A stretch of DNA of 24,303 bases from JADLEX01 sp964586775. GTDB lineage: Bacteria > Lernaellota > Lernaellaia > JACKCT01. The notes beneath the pieces are model-generated. The model was not told where the DNA came from and did not search any database. It worked only from the letters and a program-made list of their open reading frames with translations. A program made the position numbers and the translations under genes. Each line of letters begins with the position of its first letter. Position 1 is the first letter of the stretch. Where the stretch lies: assembly GCA_964586775.1 (NCBI GenBank), contig CAZPJD010000268.1, positions 1-24,303 on the forward strand, in the 5' to 3' direction. Shown piece by piece: positions 1 through 7,500 of this stretch.

Positions 1-48
1 GCGGTAGAGGTCGAAATCCGAGAGCGGCGGGGTCTGTTTCGGCGTCAT
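1..48 (-). CDS. N-terminal fragment of an unidentified protein
   Basis: A minus-strand frame opens with ATG at 48 and stays open to the window edge, giving 16 residues (MTPKQTPPLSDFDLYR). A GGTGA stretch lies 4 nt upstream and could serve as ribosome binding site. The fragment is too short to assign a family, and most of the gene lies outside the window. The base composition is GC-rich like the core genome, so this may mark the left boundary of the accessory zone that follows. Confidence 0.4.
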   Translation of the reverse strand, partial: MTPKQTPPLSDFDLYR

Positions 49-176
49 CGTTCACCGGGTTTTGGGGGTGGATATGCCCGATTCCCGGTGAAAAGAACTA
101 GCACAAATGAGCCATATTGTCCAGCGTTTTCAATGAGTTAAAGCGATTTTCAGGGGCGACCAAATCGACCGGGGGC

Positions 177-202
177 AATTCGGTATCGTGCCCACGGAGT
201 TC
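177..202 (+). repeat. Left arm of an imperfect inverted repeat around the AT-rich gene
   Basis: This 26-bp stretch, whose core reads TTCGGTATCGTG, matches the reverse complement of 1522-1547 at 22 of 26 positions by hand alignment. The two arms face each other on either side of the AT-rich gene at 267-1433. The rest of 49-266 contains no convincing gene; the short frames there have no recognisable product. Confidence 0.55.
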
Positions 203-266
203 CCGCACTCGAGTAACCGGAACTCCGCCCGGAACTCTGAAACTGCGAGTCGACTCGTTATTGGAT

Positions 267-1433
267 TTACTTATTCTCGACACATATACTACTGTTACTT
301 ACTTTTATCACATTTGCATCATCATATTTCATTGATTTCGCCAAAGGCGTTTTATCAGCGATTGACAAGAGATAACTAACTGTAGCTTCGCGACGAGCTT
401 TCCCATTTTCAACAATCCTGTAAACATGTTGATTGTTAGGACGCCCGTACTCCATTTCGAAAGAACGTATTCCAAGTTCTCGTATTCGTTTCGCATCCGG
501 TTTAGCACTTAGCCATCTCTCTGAATTAATGTTGTCAATATCTTCGAGAGTCAAAAATAAAGCGACATCTCTTTCACGTGTGAAATATCTCTCTCGTCCG
601 AAAATGCTTAACATCCAATTTACTTCACATGGCTCTTTCAGCTTGAAACCATTCTCCGAGCACTCTTCGAGATGTCTAATTACAATATAAGATTCATATT
701 TTAATGCATCGATAAATCCATCTTTGCCGTTCGGAAGATCCCGAATGCTCAAAATCCACTTACGTAGAGTTTGCTCGTCTGTCTCTTGCCCTCGAAACAG
801 CATAACTCGGAAGGTAAGATCAAGAATCCATTCAGCAATTACTATACTAACGTAACTCGGAGTATGATAAAGTGATTTCCCTGCATTCAACATGCAGGTA
901 ACCGTTTCGTCGATGAGAACACCTGAACCTTCGCTACGTGAAACTGCGGCTCGTGTCAGGAGGCTCCAAGCCCAATTTTTTACCGGAAGTAAATTTGGCA
1001 GCTCATCCGAAATCCCTAATTGGTAGGTCCAAACTATTCCTAATTCAAGCAACTCACACATTTCCTTCGAATCATCGTCCATACTTAAATCAAATAGATA
1101 CGATTTATTCATGTTATTAATCGAACTGCTATCATTACATAGATTGAATTGCGTAAAATGCTCGATTAGGACGGAACTTACGTAACTCCTTAATAACAAA
1201 TCAAACTTCTTTGATCGGTCGACACCCTCGCCATCTTCAGTTCGACTGGCTATCGCTTCAACTTCATTTTTGTATTCACGAACATCATCCTCGTTCAGAT
1301 CCAACCCAATCACCCATGGTTTCACTAAGAAGCCGATTACAATTAATATAGAACCAATTATAACGCCGAAAAAAACTCGGCACAACACCTGACCTCGCCG
1401 AAAGCGGGACGTTATCATAAAGTGGCCGCCCAC
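267..1433 (-). CDS. Uncharacterised membrane-anchored protein, AT-rich and probably acquired
   Basis: This 388-residue protein is not recognised. One strong hydrophobic segment lies at about residues 20-42 (VFFGVIIGSILIVIGFLVK); the rest is soluble, acidic and probably helical, with no catalytic motif that I can see. That suggests a single-pass anchor with a large C-terminal domain, side of the membrane unknown. Start: the codon at 1433 has AGGCGA just upstream; a second ATG five codons in (1418) is possible. The gene is visibly AT-rich (about 35-45% GC by eye, against roughly two-thirds GC in the flanking genes), uses A/T-ending codons freely, and sits between the two arms of an inverted repeat. 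All of this points to recent transfer. There are no close neighbours on the same strand to suggest a role. Confidence 0.75.
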   Translation of the reverse strand: MGGHFMITSRFRRGQVLCRVFFGVIIGSILIVIGFLVKPWVIGLDLNEDDVREYKNEVEAIASRTEDGEGVDRSKKFDLLLRSYVSSVLIEHFTQFNLCNDSSSINNMNKSYLFDLSMDDDSKEMCELLELGIVWTYQLGISDELPNLLPVKNWAWSLLTRAAVSRSEGSGVLIDETVTCMLNAGKSLYHTPSYVSIVIAEWILDLTFRVMLFRGQETDEQTLRKWILSIRDLPNGKDGFIDALKYESYIVIRHLEECSENGFKLKEPCEVNWMLSIFGRERYFTRERDVALFLTLEDIDNINSERWLSAKPDAKRIRELGIRSFEMEYGRPNNQHVYRIVENGKARREATVSYLLSIADKTPLAKSMKYDDANVIKVSNSSICVENK

Positions 1434-1829
1434 ATTCGCCTAACGTCCAGCAGTATTTTTATTTGCGGCAGAGAATTCAAAGTTCAAAACCTCGTTCGCC
1501 TCAGCTGGTCGACAAAGTTTTGAATTCCGGGGACACGATACCGAACTCCTCCTATCTCTGGCCCGACCTGAGCGTCGATCGCGCGCCTACATTGTCTCGT
1601 ACGGGAGCATGGAGCGGACGCCTCGGCCTCAGGAAAACCCGTGCGCGGCTCCAGGGATGGAGATTTGGGCGTCATCGCGGCATGGAATACGCCGCATTCA
1701 TTGCGTTCTGCTCGGGAAACGATCATCGCGCACCAATCCTTGGGTTCGAGGGAGTGTACCCCGATGGCACCTCCATTTCAATAGTGGTGGTGCCAGCTAC
1801 ACGCACGCCTCAATGTCAACCAAATCCGT
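1434..1829. other. Gene-poor spacer between the AT-rich gene and the hairpin array
   Basis: No convincing gene is visible. Composition returns to GC-rich within the first 100 bases. Short open frames on both strands have no recognisable product and no good ribosome binding site. The right arm of the inverted repeat lies in this stretch. Confidence 0.5.
1522..1547 (-). repeat. Right arm of an imperfect inverted repeat around the AT-rich gene
   Basis: Read on the minus strand this arm contains TTCGGTATCGTGTCCCCGG and matches 177-202 at 22 of 26 positions. The GTGTCCCCGGAATTC type of sequence resembles, from memory, a motif seen near IS200-like/REP-associated transposase genes, but no transposase is present in this window. 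Confidence 0.55.
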
Positions 1830-1993
1830 CCCGGCCGTGGGCGGCCGGGCCACGATTTCCTTTGGCTCGACCCGGCCGAGTGCAGCCGGGCCACAATCTC
1901 CTTTGAATCGACACAGCCGGGGGCGGCTGTGCCACATGTCCCGCTGGATCGACCCGGCCGAGGGCGGCGGGGCCACTATTACTACGGGCCGGG
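1830..1993 (+). repeat. Tandem array of four 41-bp units, each forming a GC-rich hairpin
   Basis: Palindromic cores of 20 bp begin at 1830, 1871, 1912 and 1953, exactly 41 bp apart. Each core is a stem of 6-7 bp around a 6-8 nt purine-rich loop, followed by a linker of the form CCACnATnTCCnnTG..TCGA. Unit 2 has stem CCCGGC/GCCGGG and unit 3 has CACAGC/GCTGTG, so both arms changed together and pairing was kept. Unit 4 has one mismatch in its stem and a diverged linker. Because 41 is not a multiple of 3, the array does not keep one reading frame, so the open frame through it (1609-2079) is probably not a gene. The layout suggests a non-coding, REP-like structured repeat. Confidence 0.85.
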
Positions 1994-2023
1994 CCGCATT
2001 TCGCCGCGAAGAGGCAACGAAGT

Positions 2024-2052
2024 TTGACAGCGCCGGGCCCCTGTGGAAGAAT
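2024..2052 (+). promoter_or_regulatory. Sigma70-type promoter, copy of the one before the large lipoprotein gene
   Basis: TTGACA (2024-2029), a 17-bp spacer and AAGAAT (2047-2052). The same arrangement, including CCTGTGGAAGAATCC, precedes the intact lipoprotein gene at 11899-11927 on the other strand. Conservation of both boxes and the spacer between copies supports the promoter call. Confidence 0.7.
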
Positions 2053-2075
2053 CCACGCGCCCCGGGGGACGAGCC

Positions 2076-2219
2076 GTGACCTTGCGCCTGAAAATCCTTC
2101 TTGTTTTCGCGGTGTTGGCCCTTTTTGGGGCGAGCGGCTGTCGCGACGCGTACTACGACGAAAAACCCGTCTATTCCGCGCACGACATCCGCCTCACGCG
2201 AGGTTCACCGACTCCATGA
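2076..2219 (+). pseudogene. Truncated relic of the large lipoprotein gene (signal peptide only)
   Basis: From GTG 2076 the frame encodes a lipoprotein signal (KILLVFAVLALFGASGC) followed by RDAYYDEKPVYSAH, nearly identical to the N-terminus of the lipoprotein encoded at 9674-11872. After about 37 codons the match breaks down: an indel shifts the frame and a stop follows at 2217. Nucleotide similarity continues weakly to about 2240 (a GAGCT..CATCCAG stretch), after which nothing of the remaining roughly 690 codons is seen. Promoter, leader and signal peptide are therefore duplicated while the body is lost. A 47-residue secreted peptide could still be made, but I see no reason to expect a function. 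Confidence 0.75.
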
Positions 2220-2244
2220 GCTTCTTGCATCCAGACCACGACCT

Positions 2245-2277
2245 CGCGGCGGGCCGTGGGTTCAGCCGCGTTTTTTT
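2245..2277 (+). terminator. Possible rho-independent terminator after the lipoprotein relic
   Basis: CGCGGC (2245-2250) pairs with GCCGCG (2265-2270) across a 14-nt loop and is followed at once by seven T residues. It would end transcription from the relic's promoter. The loop is larger than usual. Confidence 0.45.
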
Positions 2278-2317
2278 AACAGCGCGCCCGTGCGAATCCG
2301 ACCGCCCCACGTCAGGA

Positions 2318-2352
2318 CCGCCACCGTCCGCTTCAGCCGGCGGTTTTTTTTT
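2318..2352 (+). terminator. Possible second terminator with a nine-T tract
   Basis: CCGCC (2318-2322) and GGCGG (2339-2343) can pair across a 16-nt loop, followed by nine T residues. The stem is short, so the T tract is the main evidence. Confidence 0.4.
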
Positions 2353-2432
2353 GATCCTGTGCTCCTTCGACCGAAGAACATTCACTGAACATGACCAGTA
2401 TTCGGAGGGCAGGTCAGCGTGAGTCAAAGAAG

Positions 2433-2463
2433 AACGGGCCAGGTGGCGACCACCTAACCCGTT
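2433..2463 (-). terminator. Terminator hairpin downstream of tRNA-Lys
   Basis: On the minus strand, 14-nt arms (AACGGGTTAGGTGG and CCACCTGGCCCGTT) pair fully around a TCG loop if two G-U pairs are allowed. CTTCTTT follows. It begins 10 nt beyond the tRNA 3' end. Confidence 0.65.
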
Positions 2464-2473
2464 GATTATCCTG

Positions 2474-2546
2474 TAGGCCTGGAGGGATTCGAACCCCCGA
2501 CCAAGGGATTAAGAGTCCCCTGCTCTACCAGCTGAGCTACAGACCC
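2474..2546 (-). tRNA. tRNA-Lys (CTT anticodon)
   Basis: The minus strand gives a complete cloverleaf of 73 nt: acceptor GGGTCTG/CAGGCCT (with wobble pairs), a D-arm with AGCTCAGCTGGTAGAGC, anticodon loop CTCTTAA (anticodon CTT, lysine), and a T-arm with GGTTCGAATCC. The CCA end is not encoded (ACAGG follows). It has its own promoter and terminator, and marks the point where the decayed zone at 1-2473 ends. Confidence 0.95.
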
Positions 2547-2559
2547 TCGAACGGCGCGC

Positions 2560-2588
2560 ACTTTACGAATGCGCGTGCTTGCTGTCAA
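2560..2588 (-). promoter_or_regulatory. Promoter of tRNA-Lys
   Basis: On the minus strand TTGACA (2588-2583), a 17-bp spacer, and TAAAGT (2565-2560) lie 13 nt upstream of the tRNA 5' end. GC-rich sequence follows the -10 box, as is usual for stable-RNA promoters. Confidence 0.75.
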
Positions 2589-2626
2589 GAAATTCCCGGC
2601 GTAAACGATGGGTTCGTTGGAGGAGC

Positions 2627-3718
2627 GTGTTGACCAACGCACTTCGGAAATTTCGCGGCGCGTGGACGGCGGCGATCACGCTCGTAGCGCTCGGCGCAAT
2701 TGGCGCGGGTGGGGCGGGCGCGCCGATCGGCGTGGACGATCTGCTCGGCGTTTTCGTCACGTCGGGCGAGTCGTCCGCCGGATTCGTCGCGGGCTACGTC
2801 GAGTTCTCTCCCGACCATTCGTGGGTGTGCGTCACACATACGGATGTCGATCACGACCGCATCGCGGATCAGGTCGAGATTCGGCGCGGCACGTTTCGCA
2901 TCGGCGCGCAGCCATCGGGCGCGGTGGTCCGAATGACGGCCCAGGGCGGAGAAGCCCTCGCGTCGCCCGAGGCCCCCGCGTTTCGCGACCGGCGCGTGAT
3001 GGGTTTTCGGTGGGAGGGCCGCGCGTACGCGCGCAAGGCGTTCGACCAGCCGTTTTTCAACTACGCCGACGACGAGAAGCCCAAGGCGCAGGCCATCGTC
3101 GTGCGCAGCATGCCCGCGGGCGGAACGGTGTTTTTCGACGGCGCGGCGCAGTCCGACCGCACGCCGATGACGATCGAAGCGCCCATCGCGGGCGTCGAGC
3201 ACGAGGTCCGCGTGGAAATGCCGGGCTTTATGCCGGGCATCCGCACCGTGAACGCGAAGCCGAACGAGCGCGTAGAGCTGGAGATCGATCTGCGCGAGGG
3301 GCTCGCGGAGCTGTGGGTTCGCTCCAAGCCGCGCATGCGCGTGGAGATCGACGGCGGCCTGCGCGGCGACACTCCGCTGAAGCTGAACGATTTGACGCTG
3401 GGCGAACACCGCGTGCGTCTGAGCCTCGCGGCGTCGGGGCTCGAGCACGAGGAACTCGTCGTGCTGAAACGCGGCGAGATCATAAAAATCTCGCGCAACT
3501 TCATGGGACGCCTCTCGCTCGACGTGGGGATCGCCGCCGAGGTGATAGGCGCGGACGGCAAGCGCGTCGGCGTCGCGCCGCTCGCCGAAAAATCGCTGCC
3601 CGTCGGCCGCCACGTGCTCACGCTGCGCACGGGCGACGGTCGCGAAAAGCGCGTGAGCGTGGATATCCGCCTGAACGAATTGACGACGTTCACGCAGCCG
3701 TTCGATCAGTTGCCGTGA
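2627..3718 (+). CDS. Secreted PEGA-domain protein
   Basis: A protein of about 363 residues with an N-terminal signal peptide (hydrophobic run TAAITLVALGAIGAGGAGA) and PEGA-type repeats. The first, at about residues 155-221, is classic: VVRSMPAGGTVFFDGA..TPMTIEAPIAGVEHEVRVEMPGF. A second is at about 228-290 and a more degenerate third at about 294-355. PEGA repeats are small beta folds found in surface and cell-envelope proteins, probably binding other envelope components. Residues 30-150 form a domain I do not recognise. GGAGG lies at 2619-2623, so GTG 2627 or TTG 2630 is the start; TTG has the better spacing (6 nt). It stands alone, divergent from tRNA-Lys and convergent with the endopeptidase gene. 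Function beyond an envelope role is unknown. Confidence 0.85.
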   Translation: MLTNALRKFRGAWTAAITLVALGAIGAGGAGAPIGVDDLLGVFVTSGESSAGFVAGYVEFSPDHSWVCVTHTDVDHDRIADQVEIRRGTFRIGAQPSGAVVRMTAQGGEALASPEAPAFRDRRVMGFRWEGRAYARKAFDQPFFNYADDEKPKAQAIVVRSMPAGGTVFFDGAAQSDRTPMTIEAPIAGVEHEVRVEMPGFMPGIRTVNAKPNERVELEIDLREGLAELWVRSKPRMRVEIDGGLRGDTPLKLNDLTLGEHRVRLSLAASGLEHEELVVLKRGEIIKISRNFMGRLSLDVGIAAEVIGADGKRVGVAPLAEKSLPVGRHVLTLRTGDGREKRVSVDIRLNELTTFTQPFDQLP

Positions 3719-3720
3719 AA

Positions 3721-3789
3721 CCCCTCACCCCGGCTCACTGCGCTCGCCACCCCTCTCCCGTCGTGACGGGAGAGGGGCAGGGGTGAGGG
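3721..3789. repeat. Nested GC-rich hairpin repeat between convergent genes
   Basis: Inner arms of 13 bp (CCCCTCTCCCGTC at 3750-3762, and its exact complement at 3765-3777) enclose a 2-nt loop. Outer arms CCCTCACCCC (3722-3731) and GGGGTGAGGG (3780-3789) also pair perfectly. This CCCCTCACCCC...CCTCTCCC..GGGAGAGGGG type is a dispersed intergenic repeat of many bacterial genomes. Lying between two convergent genes, it may act as a bidirectional transcription stop, though no T tract is present. Confidence 0.8.
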
Positions 3790-3794
3790 CCCCA

Positions 3795-4490
3795 TCACTC
3801 TTCGCAGCCCGAGTCGTCTACCGAACACTTGAAACGCACGTGCAGATGGTCGCGGTGGCCGGGGACGTGGCGGATGATCGCCTTGGCGCGCGGGCCGCGC
3901 GGGTACTGGAACCACGCTTCGAGGCGCTGGCGCGAGTAGTGGTTGCGCACGTGTTCGTAGAGCATCCGCTGCACGGCGTTGTCGACGAAGATGTATTGCA
4001 CGCGCTCGGTGAGCAACATCGTCTCGATGAGATACCAGGTGCGTTCCACGTCGAAATTCGCCTCGGTCGCGGGAATGAACATTCGCCCGGGCGGTTTGCC
4101 GAGGTAATAAAATCCGAGATCGACATCGCGGCCCGACTGGTGGCTGCGGTGCGGCGCGATGGGCCCGCCGTCGCGGTGCGAGATGTCGCCGAGCACCAGG
4201 TCGTGCGCGTCGGGGAATGCGCGGCGCGTCTCTTCGATGGCGACGGCGAGCAGCGCGGCCGTTTCGTCCGTCGCCCAGCATTGATCGGGATTCACCACGA
4301 TCGCGCCGGGGAACGAACGCACCTGCACGCCGTTTTCGAGCCGACCGGCGTTCGGCCGCCCGATCGATCGCGACATGCCGACGGGGCTCGTGATGTCGGG
4401 AACCGGCCTTTCGGGAATCTTCGCGGCGCAGGACGAAAGCACGGGCGCGAGAGCGAGGGCGACCAGCAGCGCCGCGGCGAATTTGTGCAT
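3795..4490 (-). CDS. mepA: Penicillin-insensitive murein endopeptidase (MepA/M74-like) lipoprotein
   Basis: A 231-residue zinc peptidase predicted to cut peptide cross-links in peptidoglycan in the periplasm. The start at 4490 gives a lipoprotein signal ending in PVLSSC (Cys21), so the enzyme is probably membrane-tethered, unlike the soluble E. coli MepA. The family metal-site motifs are present: HRSHQSGRDVDLGF (His117 and Asp124) and GHRDHLHVRF (His217), matching the His/Asp/His ligands of the LAS-fold endopeptidases. The frame is open further upstream to 4907, but that part is antisense to the oxoprolinase and has no signal or family similarity. It diverges from the oxoprolinase gene with only 37 bp between starts, so their promoters overlap. 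Confidence 0.88.
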   Translation of the reverse strand: MHKFAAALLVALALAPVLSSCAAKIPERPVPDITSPVGMSRSIGRPNAGRLENGVQVRSFPGAIVVNPDQCWATDETAALLAVAIEETRRAFPDAHDLVLGDISHRDGGPIAPHRSHQSGRDVDLGFYYLGKPPGRMFIPATEANFDVERTWYLIETMLLTERVQYIFVDNAVQRMLYEHVRNHYSRQRLEAWFQYPRGPRAKAIIRHVPGHRDHLHVRFKCSVDDSGCEE

Positions 4491-4527
4491 GGGTGACTTT
4501 ATCCGCCGCGTGGATATTTTTGTCGAG

Positions 4528-7500
4528 ATGACAAAGCCTCGCCGCCCCATCGCCCCGCGAACTCCAATGACCGCGACGAATTCGCCCGGGTGGCGCATCG
4601 CCGTCGATCGCGGCGGCACGTTCACCGACATCGTCGCCACGCGGCCGGGCGAAGCGCCGCGCGTACTCAAACTGCTCTCCGAATCGCACGAATATGGCGA
4701 CGCGGTACTCGAAGGCGTCCGGCGCGTGATCGGCAAGGACACGTCCGATCCGATCGAGGAGATCCGCCTCGGCACGACGATCGCGACGAACGCACTGCTC
4801 GAACGGCGCGGCGAGCGCGTGGCGCTCGTGACGACGTGCGGCTTCGAGCACGCGGTCGAGATCGGCCGGCAGACGCGCCCGCGCCTGTTCGACCTCGCGA
4901 TCCGCAAGCCGGAGTTGCTGTACGGAGTCGTCGTCGGGATCCGCGAACGCGTCGCGGCGGACGGATCGGTCGTGGTCGCGCTCGACGAAACTTACGCCGA
5001 GCGCGAGCTGCACCGGTTGGTCGCCGAAGGGTATCGCAGCCTCGCCATCGCCTTGGTGCACGCGTGGACGAATCCTGAACACGAGCGGCGCATCGAGTGC
5101 ATCGCGCGCGATGTCGGATTCGCGCACGTCTCGTGTTCGCACGCGATGGCCGCGTCGATCGGCTATGTCGAGCGCGCCCGCGCGGCGTTGGTCGACGCCT
5201 ACACGCACCCCGTTCTGCACCGCTATCTCGCGTCGGTGCGCGCGGGGATCGGTGCGCGGCTCGTGTGCATGCAAAACAGCGGCGGGCTCACGACGGCGGA
5301 TCGGTTTCGTGGCAAGGACGCGCTGCTCTCAGGCCCGGCAGGGGGCGTGGTCGGCTGCGCGGCGGTGGCGCGCGAACTCGGCCTCGCGTGCACGATCGGC
5401 TTCGACATGGGCGGCACGTCCACCGATGTCAGCCGCTTCGCGGGCGCGCTCGAAATGGCGGACGAGGCGAGCCTGGGCGGTGTCGAATTCCGCTCGCCGA
5501 TGCTGCGCGTCGAGACCATCGCGGCGGGCGGCGGGTCGCTGCTGCGCTTCGACGGGCATCGCCTGACGGTCGGCCCCGAGTCGGCGGGCGCGATTCCGGG
5601 TCCCGCGTGTTACGGGCGCGGCGGACCGCTCGCGATCACCGATGCCAACGTGGTGCTCGGTCGCGTGCGGCCCGAGTTCCTGCCGCGTGCGTTCGGCGAG
5701 GCGGGGCGCGACGCGCTCGACGCGCGCGCATCCGAAACAGCGATGGAGGAACTGGCGGCGGACGTCTCGCGACGCGGCGGCCGCGCTTACGACGCGGCGG
5801 CGCTCGCGCTCGGCTTCGTTCGCATCGCAAACGAGGTGATGGCGCGACCGATTCGCGAGCTTACCGTCGCGCGCGGCCACGACGTGCGCGATCACGCGCT
5901 GGTCGCATTCGGCGGGGCGGCGGGGCAGCACGCGGCCGAGATCGCCGATTTGCTCGGCATTCGCACGGTCGTTGTTCCGGCGAACGCCTCGGTTCTCTCG
6001 GCGTGGGGTATCGCCCGCGCGCATCAATCGCGAACGGCGACGCGCTCGATTCTGCGCGACTGGTCGGACGCCGAGGCCGCTCGGATCGCGACGGAGTTCG
6101 ACGACGCGGCGGCACCCTTGGTCGCGGAACTGCGCGACGTGGGTATTGCGCCGGATCGCATCGCGACGGACCGCTTGCTGCTATTGCGCACGCGCGGCGT
6201 GGACCACGCGATCGAGGTGGAGTTCGGCGACGATGGCGCGGTACGGCGGCGGTTCGCTGAGGCGCACCGCGAGCACTTTGGGTTTGCGCCGGGCGCGGGC
6301 GCGATCGAGGTCGCGGCGATCCGCGTGGTGGTGCACGGGACGACGGAGGATCATTCGTCGCCTGTGAACGCGGCAATGGAGCCCGGTTTCGTGAACGCGC
6401 CCGTTCACGCGGTGGATGTGCGTTTCGAGGACGGCGTTTGCGCAACTCCGGTCGTGGCACGCGAGGCTGTCGGCGAGCGTCCGCAACCGGGCCCGGCGTT
6501 GGTGGTCGAGGAGCACACCACGACGGTGGTGCCCCCCGGCTGGACGTATCGGCGGGAGAGAGACCACCTGTTGCTCGAGCGGACGGGATCGCCGCGCGTC
6601 GCGGGTGACGAACGGCGCGACCCGGTGCTGCTCGAGGTCTTCAACCACCTCTTCATGAGCGTGGCCGAGCAGATGGGCGCGGTGCTGGCCGCGACGGCGC
6701 ACTCGGCGAATATCCGCGAGCGTCATGATTTCTCGTGCGCGGTCTTCGACGCGCGCGGCGATCTGGTCGCCAATGCGCCTCATATCCCCGTACATCTGGG
6801 CGCGATGGGCGACACCGTGCGCGCCCTCGCCCAAGACCTGCGCGCGACGTGGCGACCGGGCGACGTGTACCTGACGAACAACCCGTATCGCGGCGGCTCG
6901 CACCTGCCCGACATCACCGCCGTCACGCCGATCTTCGCCCCCGGCGAGGCCGAGCCCGCGTTCTTCGTCGCCGGTCGGGGCCATCACGCCGACATCGGCG
7001 GACGCACCCCGGGCTCGTTCCCGCCCGACGCGACGCGGCTCGAAGACGAGGGCGTCGTGCTCGACGGCCTGCTCGCGGTCCGGGACGGCGTTTTTCTCGA
7101 CGCCGATGTCCGCGCCGCGCTCCTTCACGGACCGCATCCCGCGCGGGAGATCGACGAGCGCCTGTCGGATTTGCGCGCGCAGATCGCGGCAAACGCGCGG
7201 GGCGAGCGCGAGCTGCGCGGCCTCGTCGAACGGTACGGGCTCGGCGTGGTGCGCGCGTACATGCGGCACATTCAGGACAACGCGGCGGAGGCGATCGAGG
7301 ACGCGCTGCGCGGTTTCGTGCGAGAACGCCGCGAGTTTTTCGCGAAGTTCGCCGATGCGCTCGACGACGGCACGCCGATCGCTGTATCGATCGCGATCCG
7401 GCGCGAGGGTGAGGGCGAGGACGCGCCCGTTCGCGCGGAGGTGGACTTCACGGGAACGGACGCGCGGCACGCCCAGAACCTGAACGCCCCGCTCGCCGTC

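Noticed and set aside
1830..1993. CRISPR array
   Set aside because: The units are whole-length similar, with no unique spacers, and the palindromic core is the least conserved in sequence but conserved in pairing; no cas genes are present.
1609..2079. Open frame of 156 codons through the hairpin array
   Set aside because: The array has a 41-bp period, which shifts frame in every unit, and there is no ribosome binding site or recognisable product.
2217..2219. The TGA ending the lipoprotein relic as another selenocysteine codon
   Set aside because: The frame has already left the homologous frame by then, and the downstream hairpins are followed by T tracts and look like terminators.
2281..2310. 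tRNA-tail-like string (GTGCGAATCCGACCGCCCCA)
   Set aside because: No matching acceptor strand, T-stem or anticodon arm could be found upstream, so it is not a tRNA and only weakly a tRNA fragment.
3795..4907. A longer start for the endopeptidase gene (370 codons)
   Set aside because: The extra 139 codons are antisense to the oxoprolinase, lack any signal, and would bury the lipoprotein signal peptide that begins at 4490.
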